Shown: piece after piece, positions 7,248-13,477 of the stretch | Layout of the letters: every line of letters begins with the position of its first letter | Numbering within the stretch: position 1 is the first letter of the stretch | NCBI GenBank assembly: GCA_025055055.1 | Contig: JANWYX010000158.1 | Location: 1-13,477, forward strand | Direction: 5' to 3' | Length of the DNA: 13,477 nucleotides | From: Caldilinea sp. | GTDB taxonomy: Bacteria; Chloroflexota; Anaerolineae; Caldilineales; Caldilineaceae | Position numbers and translations under genes: made by a program | The notes under the pieces: model-generated | What the model was told of the DNA's origin: nothing | The model's database searches: none | The model's input: the letters and a program-made list of their open reading frames with translations, nothing else

Positions 7248-8591
7248 TCAGATCGATAAACCATAGCGGGGCATGACGATTCCCCAGATGATTGCAACAT
7301 TGATGATGACAGCGACAACGATCAAGGCTCCGCTAAGAATGATCTGAGGACGCAGCCGTTGTGGCGTCCTGCAAAGGAGGCCGCCTGCAACCAAAGCGCT
7401 CAAAATCGGTAGAAGACTCTGGAGAAAGCGAAATTGTGGCTGAAAGACCGCTGTGTTGATGCGTACGTAAGAGGCCATGACGCCGAGAAACCAGATGAGT
7501 AAAACCATCGCCAGCAAATTGCGTTCGGGTGGCGCAGCGCGCCACCAACATACAGAGCCGATCAGCATCAGGCCAAATACAATGCTCCACCACAAATAGG
7601 CTGTCGCATCCGGCGCCGCCACATTCATCCAACCGAACCTGACCCAGCCGGAGCTGAGGGTCAACCGCCCGACTTCCAACCAGTATTCTATTTGAAAGAC
7701 CTGCTCGCGAATTGCGCTAAATGTTCGGGCGCTCGACCAGAAATTGGCTCGAATTGTCGGCGTCAGGTGCACCAATGTCGCGGTCGCAGACCACACAATC
7801 AGCATAGCAACTGCGCTTCTGACCAGTGCGCGACGTTGTAGCGAAAATCGGACAAATTCCAATGTCCAGACTGCCGCCACTGCGCCGACCACAAAGAGCA
7901 TCGTCACTTTTGTCAGCACCGCCAGCGCAGAAAGCGCCGCCAACGCCGGGTAGCGGTTCGGTTTTCCAACGCGCAGAAGCATCGCCAATGTGATGGAGGC
8001 CAAGGCCGTGGCCAGCACATCGTTGTTGATCGCCCGGCTCAGAAACAGAAACTGCGGCCAACCCGCAATCCAGACGCCCGCAACCAGGACAATCGTTGGG
8101 AATTGAGGGAAGAGGAGATGCGCCGTCGCCAGCGTCGCCCACACGACCGCCAGCCCCAGCAGAACGGAGGCGACGCGCACGCCGAACACGACGGCCGGCT
8201 CCTCGCTCTGCAGCAGCCGTTGCTTGTTCGGATGCAGAAACATCACCCCTGTTTCTCCGAACGCTTCGTTGTGCTCCGGAAAGTCCACGGCCGGCGGCTC
8301 GCCCGTCACTGCGCTGATGGCCTTTTGTAACAACCCCGCTCCCACATAATACAGAGGCATGTGATAACACATGCGGCCGGACAAGGTGACGCCCGGCTTC
8401 CACCACTCTCCCTGTGGTTTGGGGTCGACGATCGGCAAGCGGTCGTATAACGCCACCTGCTGGATGCACTGAAGATGCCCCGGCTCATCAGGGCTTTCTC
8501 CCAGTGGAATCGCCAGGAAATAGAGCGCCGCCAGCATCAGATAGAGAATCGATGGCGGCGCCGCCAACAGCAGCCAGCGCTTGCAAGACAA
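7248..8591 (-). CDS. DUF2142-like multi-pass membrane protein, probable GT-C type glycosyltransferase
   Basis: A 447-residue integral membrane protein with roughly nine to eleven hydrophobic segments. After the first membrane segment (about 8-30) a large extracytoplasmic loop opens with SPDEPGHL (33-40). The acidic pair Asp35-Glu36 sits where GT-C enzymes carry their catalytic acid. YHMPLYY (76-82) and AINND (187-191) are further family-like motifs. The first matches the His-Pro-Leu-Tyr type element common in DUF2142 and PMT-like proteins. Function within DUF2142 is not settled; a role in transferring sugars from a lipid carrier is inferred. The start is a TTG at 8591 with AGGG 8 nt upstream. 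No in-frame ATG precedes it, and the next Met (residue 19) would delete part of the first membrane segment. It begins 20 bp after the propeller gene, within the apparent operon. Confidence 0.8.
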   Translation of the reverse strand: MSCKRWLLLAAPPSILYLMLAALYFLAIPLGESPDEPGHLQCIQQVALYDRLPIVDPKPQGEWWKPGVTLSGRMCYHMPLYYVGAGLLQKAISAVTGEPPAVDFPEHNEAFGETGVMFLHPNKQRLLQSEEPAVVFGVRVASVLLGLAVVWATLATAHLLFPQFPTIVLVAGVWIAGWPQFLFLSRAINNDVLATALASITLAMLLRVGKPNRYPALAALSALAVLTKVTMLFVVGAVAAVWTLEFVRFSLQRRALVRSAVAMLIVWSATATLVHLTPTIRANFWSSARTFSAIREQVFQIEYWLEVGRLTLSSGWVRFGWMNVAAPDATAYLWWSIVFGLMLIGSVCWWRAAPPERNLLAMVLLIWFLGVMASYVRINTAVFQPQFRFLQSLLPILSALVAGGLLCRTPQRLRPQIILSGALIVVAVIINVAIIWGIVMPRYGLSI

Positions 8592-8611
8592 GAACGAAGC
8601 CCTTTCGTGAT

Positions 8612-9727
8612 CTAACGTGCTACCACAGGCAGGTAGGTTTGAAGGGTGTATGGAGGCAACAGCGCATGGAGGGCCGGCCTGCCGGCGTCCGCCACCCAGA
8701 CGATTTTATTCACAGGATCTAAAGCCAGCGCAGTCAATACGCTATCATGTGCACCAAGCGCCACTTGATGAAGCAGCCGGTTGTTTGAGGTGTCTATCTG
8801 TACAACCTCGCGATTCGCTCCATCGAGCGCCCATAGCAAGGTTTGGCTTGATTCAGTCCATAGTAGAATATCAACCAAATCGGCGGATTCTCGATGATAG
8901 GGCAGCAACACCCATGTCTCCAGGGTGCCATACATAAAGACTGCTAATGTAGGCAGCGCTTTCGTAGAGATCCAGGGGATCCCGCTGCTTGAAGACGTCA
9001 GTCCTCTCACTGCGCCGGCCAAAGAACGGACGGTCGGAGTAGAGACAATGTCGTTAAAGGCAGGCCGATATCCGAGCACCATATCGAGGTCGGGAGCCGT
9101 CATCCAGATGATCGAGTTGGAGGCGGCAGCGATTCTGTCGAGGCCGGCGTTGGCGTAACCGACATTGATTTCCTGAATGACGCCGTTTGAGGGCGTCAAG
9201 AAGGCAACCTTGTCCGTCTTGCTTTGGACAAACCAGACGTGACCATTGGGCGCCACATCGATGCCGCTCGGCTCGCTCGCCGGAGTCGGAATTTCATATT
9301 CGGTGATTGTGTTGTCTGCAATCGAAAGGCGGCCGATCCGGTTTCCTTTTCTTTGCGTAAACCAGACGTTGTCGCCGTCCAAAGCGAGGCGATAGGGCTC
9401 GCTGTTCGGCGTCGGAGGCGAGTAAAAGGTGTATAGGTGTTGTTCGATGGGGCCCGAAGTGAGGATTTCTAAAGAACCGATCTTGTGCACCTCCGGCAAG
9501 GTGAACCATATTTTTCCGCCGCCGACTTTTACGTCGAAAGGGGCTGCAGGAAGAGGAAACGTCTTCACAGTCGACGTTACTGCGTTGACTTCCAGCGGGA
9601 CGAGCAGCGCACTGCCTGCGATTGCGGCTCCACACAGGAGCCCCAGCGATTTCCATAGCCAAAGCCGCAAGAATTTTCTAAATCCTTCCGAACTTCGCGC
9701 ACTCGATGCGAATATCAACCTCAACAT
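8612..9727 (-). CDS. Secreted beta-propeller protein, Vgb/SMP-30-like
   Basis: A 371-residue protein starting at 9727. AAGAGG lies 6 nt upstream and the upstream permease stop is 1 nt away (TGACATG), so the longer ATG at 9766 is disfavoured. A basic n-region of about 26 residues precedes a hydrophobic stretch (28-45), a signal peptide or anchor, perhaps cleaved near VNA. Blade-like repeats follow: IWFT (73), VWFTQRKGNRIGRL (121-134), VWFVQSKTDKVAF (164-176), IIWMT, PWIS, LLWA and IVWVADAG (342-349). This is the pattern of the virginiamycin B lyase/streptogramin lyase-like propeller family. That name should not be read as antibiotic resistance: I cannot confirm the lyase active site, and the signal peptide and locus point to an extracytoplasmic binding or enzymatic role. 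It ends in YLPVVAR, like the two secreted GH-like proteins. Confidence 0.8.
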   Translation of the reverse strand: MLRLIFASSARSSEGFRKFLRLWLWKSLGLLCGAAIAGSALLVPLEVNAVTSTVKTFPLPAAPFDVKVGGGKIWFTLPEVHKIGSLEILTSGPIEQHLYTFYSPPTPNSEPYRLALDGDNVWFTQRKGNRIGRLSIADNTITEYEIPTPASEPSGIDVAPNGHVWFVQSKTDKVAFLTPSNGVIQEINVGYANAGLDRIAAASNSIIWMTAPDLDMVLGYRPAFNDIVSTPTVRSLAGAVRGLTSSSSGIPWISTKALPTLAVFMYGTLETWVLLPYHRESADLVDILLWTESSQTLLWALDGANREVVQIDTSNNRLLHQVALGAHDSVLTALALDPVNKIVWVADAGRPALHALLPPYTLQTYLPVVAR

Positions 9728-9728
9728 G

Positions 9729-10601
9729 TCAAACCTCTTCGCTGAAGTTGCTACTGTACCGAACAAAGAACCAGTAACCGCTCACCAGAACGAATAGGGC
9801 GGTGATCGAGGTGCGCAAGAAGAAATCAATGTCCGTTCGATACCCCCAGTATAAGAGGTCTCGATACATGTTGACCAGAGAGGCCATCGGATTCAGGATA
9901 TACATGAGGCGCTGGACATCGAGGGTGACGCCAAACGCCTCGTAAGCCACCGGAAGCATCGACGCCGAGTAGAACACCGGCGTCAAGAAGAACCAAGCCA
10001 GCATGACGACATCCATGATGAGCAACGTGTCGTGGTAGTAGACCTGCAATGTGCTCAGAAAGAAGACGATCCCCAGCGTAAAAGTTGTTTGAATCAAGAT
10101 CACGACCGGCAAAAGCCAGATCCAGGGGCTTAATTGAATACCGAAGATGAAGATCAGTGCGAATAAAACGAGCAAGGCGAGCAAAAAGTTGATCAGGTTG
10201 GCCAGGATTGTGGCAATCGGAAGCACTTCGGCCGGGAAGTAGACCTTCTTGATCAGATGACCATTGGCGACGATGCTGTTCGTCCCCGTCATAATGCTGG
10301 CGGAGAAGAAATTCCAGGGCAAAATGCCGCTCAATAGAAAGACCGGATAATTCACAATGGTATGGTCGCGAAACAGCAGCGGCGAGATGATGGTAAAAAC
10401 CAACATCATGCCTAAAGGGTTTAACAGGCTCCACAAAAACCCAAGCACGCTGTTGCGATAGCGCGCCTTCAGATCGCGCACGACCAGGTTGTAGATGAGA
10501 AAGCGATAGTGCGCAAGGAGCGCAATTCGCTTCCCGACAGAATGCATAAATGGAGTGACTCCGGCCGACTCTGCTGGCGGATGTGCGAACTGCCTGTTCA
10601 T
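9729..10601 (-). CDS. wzm: Polysaccharide ABC exporter permease (ABC-2 type)
   Basis: A 290-residue permease with about six membrane segments, the normal size for Wzm/TagG proteins. The amphipathic N-terminal signature RDLKARYRNSVLGFLWSLLN spans 42-61. LIKKVYFPAEVLP (116-128) is the conserved cytoplasmic element before membrane segment 3, and NP plus YRDLLYWG lie near 237-253. It should form the membrane channel for glycan export with the ATPase encoded at 2492-3814. I choose the ATG at 10601 (AGGG 8 nt upstream, 22 bp after the glycosyltransferase stop). The longer frame to 10793 would overlap that gene by about 170 bp and adds a non-family-like Cys/Ser/Pro-rich leader. The next gene follows after 1 nt, so the two are surely co-transcribed. 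Confidence 0.93.
   Translation of the reverse strand: MNRQFAHPPAESAGVTPFMHSVGKRIALLAHYRFLIYNLVVRDLKARYRNSVLGFLWSLLNPLGMMLVFTIISPLLFRDHTIVNYPVFLLSGILPWNFFSASIMTGTNSIVANGHLIKKVYFPAEVLPIATILANLINFLLALLVLFALIFIFGIQLSPWIWLLPVVILIQTTFTLGIVFFLSTLQVYYHDTLLIMDVVMLAWFFLTPVFYSASMLPVAYEAFGVTLDVQRLMYILNPMASLVNMYRDLLYWGYRTDIDFFLRTSITALFVLVSGYWFFVRYSSNFSEEV
9734..9739 (-). promoter_or_regulatory. Ribosome binding site for the propeller gene, inside the wzm 3' end
   Basis: The minus-strand sequence AAGAGG lies 6 nt before the ATG at 9727 and inside the last codons of the permease gene. It supports 9727 as the start and tight coupling of the two genes. Confidence 0.7.
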
Positions 10602-10623
10602 ACGTTGCGCCCTGAAATAAGAC

Positions 10624-11874
<1,251 letters not shown>

Positions 11875-12016
11875 AGGCGTCTTCGTCTCCTTAATCGGTA
11901 CAGCATGATCTGTACAGTAGATCTATACGGCAGATCTGTACGGCGACTTTTCCACAAAATTGTGTTGCGCAATTTGCCGCAGACGATTGTAGCGCACCGC
12001 CTTAAGTACGCCCAAA
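11875..12016. promoter_or_regulatory. Intergenic gap with repeats, possible control region of the downstream operon
   Basis: This is the longest gap between genes other than the one between the GH paralogs (5319-5512). It contains the tandem repeat block at 11892-11944, an AAATTG/CAATTT inverted repeat (11957-11962 with 11970-11975), the overlapping CACAA/TTGTG pair and a TTGCGCAA palindrome. I could not find a convincing -35/-10 pair at normal spacing. A promoter here is inferred from position and repeats only. Confidence 0.35.
11892..11944. repeat. Tandem degenerate 13-bp repeats, core GATCTRTAC
   Basis: Two contiguous 13-mers, AGATCTATACGGC (11919-11931) and AGATCTGTACGGC (11932-11944), differ at one base. 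They are preceded by TGATCTGTACAGT (11906-11918) and a weaker copy, TAATCGGTACAGC (11892-11904). The array also contains the palindrome CTGTACAG (11910-11917) and GATCT/AGATC arms (11907-11911 with 11919-11923). The phased, partly palindromic copies 18 to 70 bp upstream of the GTG start look like binding sites for a regulator. None is identified. Confidence 0.6.
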
Positions 12017-13477
12017 TCATTCCGACGGTTTATTCAGGAGAATACGCCGCAGCGTCATGAAATCGCCGGGCGTTAGTACGCCTGTCATCCAACAGAGCAT
12101 TGCGTAGGCGGCGGCCGAGAGTACGGCATTTAACATCCACGCAAACGGTGGAACGGCCGCCAACACACCCGACAGCAAGGTTGCAAGGAGCAAGCCGCCC
12201 TTTTTGTCGACAGGGCTGACGAACCGATGGGTGTGCAACAACCACGCGCCGAGCAGCGCGCCGGTCGCGCCGGCCAGGACGACGGCCAGCCCGGCGCCGC
12301 CCGCGCCCGCCAGCAGCGTCAAACCCGGTAGAAAAATCAGCGTGGCGAGGATATGGGCGCCGCTGATCCACAGGCTGGCGCGCAGGCGGCGCTCGATCAT
12401 CAAGACTGTAGTTGCATAGACTTCCAGCAAAAATAAGGGCGCCGCCCAGATTAACCAACGATAGACTTCCACCGAGGCGCCGTAGTCGGCCCCGAAGAGC
12501 GTCTGCAAGATGCCTGCAGCTGCTCCAAAGCTGATGGAAGCTGCCGGCAAGACCGCCAGCAGGCCAAAGCGTAAACTCAGAGTGCGCAGGCGCAGATAGC
12601 GCTCCTGCGAGTGGCGATGCAGACGGCTGAGCGTCGGATAGAGCGCTCGCCAGAAGCTCTGGATGAGCTTCATCAGCACGCGTACAATGTTGTAGGCTGC
12701 ACTGTAGACGCCGGTCACCGCCGGCCCGGCGATGACGCTCAGCAAGAGAATGTCCAGCCTTTGTAAGAGTACATCCGAGATCGCCAACCCGAAGAAAGGG
12801 GCGGTCTGGCGCAACAACATACACGGCTTGATGGAGACGGGCTCCTGAGGAAGCGCCAGCAGGCGGCTGCGAGCGAGAAGCGTCAGGCAAAGGATGGCCG
12901 AGATCGCCTGAGTGATGATGAGGACGCCGATCAGTGCCAGCTCATCGCCGCCCAGCCAGAGCACGCCTAGGCTGATCAGCAGGATCAGCGTGTTGATCGT
13001 CACCTCCACGCCCATCACCAGCTCCATGCGCTCTCCCGCCTGAAAAAGCGTCTGCGTGGCCGACGTGACGGCGTACAAGGGCAAGGACGCTCCGACCAGC
13101 CACAGGGAAGTCGCCGTCACCGGCCCAAACGGCAGGACGATGCCAAGCCCGATCAAGGCCAGCCAGACAAGAAGGCCGGCCAGAATCTGAATGCCGAGCA
13201 ACCGAAGAAAATAAACGCGACGATGTGTCGGATTTTGCGCCAGGTCGCGCACAAGCAAGGTGGGAAGGCCGAGCTCGGAGATGACTTGACCGACGTTGAG
13301 GTAGGCCAGTGCAATGGTGTAATGCCCCAATCCCTCGACGCCAAGCCGCCGCGCAATCAACACCTGCAGCACAAAGCTGATGAGGATGCGCCAAAGGCTG
13401 GCGCCGGTGAGCGCACCGGTGTTGATCAGGACGCGACGCCCTGTGTGTATGACGCCGGCGTCGGCCGACGTCGAGGA
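12017..13477 (-). CDS. Polysaccharide flippase (Wzx/MATE-MurJ-like), N-terminus cut by window edge
   Basis: About 486 codons are visible. The frame stays open through the right edge, so the GTG at 13372 is not the start: the 35 codons above it encode the normal family beginning NTGALTGASLWRILISFVLQ. The protein has about twelve to fourteen membrane segments. Family-like elements near the N-terminus include RRLGVEGLGHYTIALAYL and a LPTLLVRDLA stretch; in the middle, ISDVLLQRLDILLLSVIAG resembles the charged segment of MVF-superfamily flippases. Its expected role is moving lipid-linked oligosaccharide units from the cytoplasmic to the outer face of the membrane. It is the first visible gene of the block and is separated from the next gene by 142 bp, so it may end an earlier transcription unit. 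I see no clear terminator hairpin directly after its stop. Confidence 0.9.
   Translation of the reverse strand, partial: SSTSADAGVIHTGRRVLINTGALTGASLWRILISFVLQVLIARRLGVEGLGHYTIALAYLNVGQVISELGLPTLLVRDLAQNPTHRRVYFLRLLGIQILAGLLVWLALIGLGIVLPFGPVTATSLWLVGASLPLYAVTSATQTLFQAGERMELVMGVEVTINTLILLISLGVLWLGGDELALIGVLIITQAISAILCLTLLARSRLLALPQEPVSIKPCMLLRQTAPFFGLAISDVLLQRLDILLLSVIAGPAVTGVYSAAYNIVRVLMKLIQSFWRALYPTLSRLHRHSQERYLRLRTLSLRFGLLAVLPAASISFGAAAGILQTLFGADYGASVEVYRWLIWAAPLFLLEVYATTVLMIERRLRASLWISGAHILATLIFLPGLTLLAGAGGAGLAVVLAGATGALLGAWLLHTHRFVSPVDKKGGLLLATLLSGVLAAVPPFAWMLNAVLSAAAYAMLCWMTGVLTPGDFMTLRRILLNKPSE

Noticed and set aside
8096..8330. Plus-strand Arg/Pro-rich frames of about 75 codons
   Set aside because: Antisense shadows of the DUF2142-like gene, without an RBS or family resemblance.
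8612..9727. Calling the propeller an antibiotic-inactivating virginiamycin B lyase
   Set aside because: Only the propeller repeat pattern is visible. I could not confirm catalytic residues, and the signal sequence and glycan locus argue against that role.
11905..11930. TATAGA on the minus strand as a -10 box for the GT4 operon
   Set aside because: No -35-like hexamer at normal spacing; the match falls inside the repeat units and may be chance.
13370..13372. GTG as the start of the flippase
   Set aside because: The frame is open upstream to the window edge and encodes typical flippase N-terminal sequence, so the gene is truncated by the window and does not start here.

Overview
The window is an all-minus-strand gene block for making, exporting and probably remodelling a surface polysaccharide or glycan. 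Transcription runs from the right edge to the left edge. I see no convincing plus-strand gene, tRNA, rRNA, CRISPR array, transposase or phage gene. The base composition is moderately GC-rich, the membrane and secreted families (DUF2142-like, large GT-C enzymes, CARDB-type domains) are typical, and three secreted proteins end in a [F/Y/H]LP-type tail. Together these suggest a Chloroflexota bacterium (Anaerolineae/Caldilineae-like). That is an inference from family resemblance and memory, with no search behind it.

Layout in transcription order (right to left): (1) a Wzx-type polysaccharide flippase, cut by the right edge; (2) a gap of about 140 bp with tandem 13-bp repeats and small palindromes, a possible control region; (3) a GT4 glycosyltransferase; (4) an ABC-2 type polysaccharide export permease (Wzm-like); (5) a secreted beta-propeller of the Vgb/SMP-30 type; (6) a DUF2142-like multi-pass membrane protein, probably a GT-C type glycosyltransferase; (7) and (8) two paralogous secreted proteins, each with a clan GH-A-like TIM-barrel domain plus a CARDB-like domain, separated by an unusual three-armed inverted repeat; (9) an ABC exporter ATPase with a Wzt-type C-terminal domain; (10) a very large GT-C type membrane glycosyltransferase overlapping the ATPase gene by ATGA and cut by the left edge. 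Gene 10 has an unbroken frame from 2495 to base 1 with no stop, so it is easy to miss in a search for complete ORFs.

Inferred working model: cytoplasmic (GT4) and membrane (GT-C) glycosyltransferases build or decorate a glycan. The Wzm/Wzt pair exports it, with the Wzt C-terminal domain possibly recognising the finished chain. The flippase moves lipid-linked units. The two secreted GH-like proteins and the propeller act outside the cell on the glycan or the envelope. The features most worth a second look are the shared C-terminal tail of the three secreted proteins, the mutually exclusive hairpins between the two GH paralogs, and the repeats upstream of the GT4 gene.
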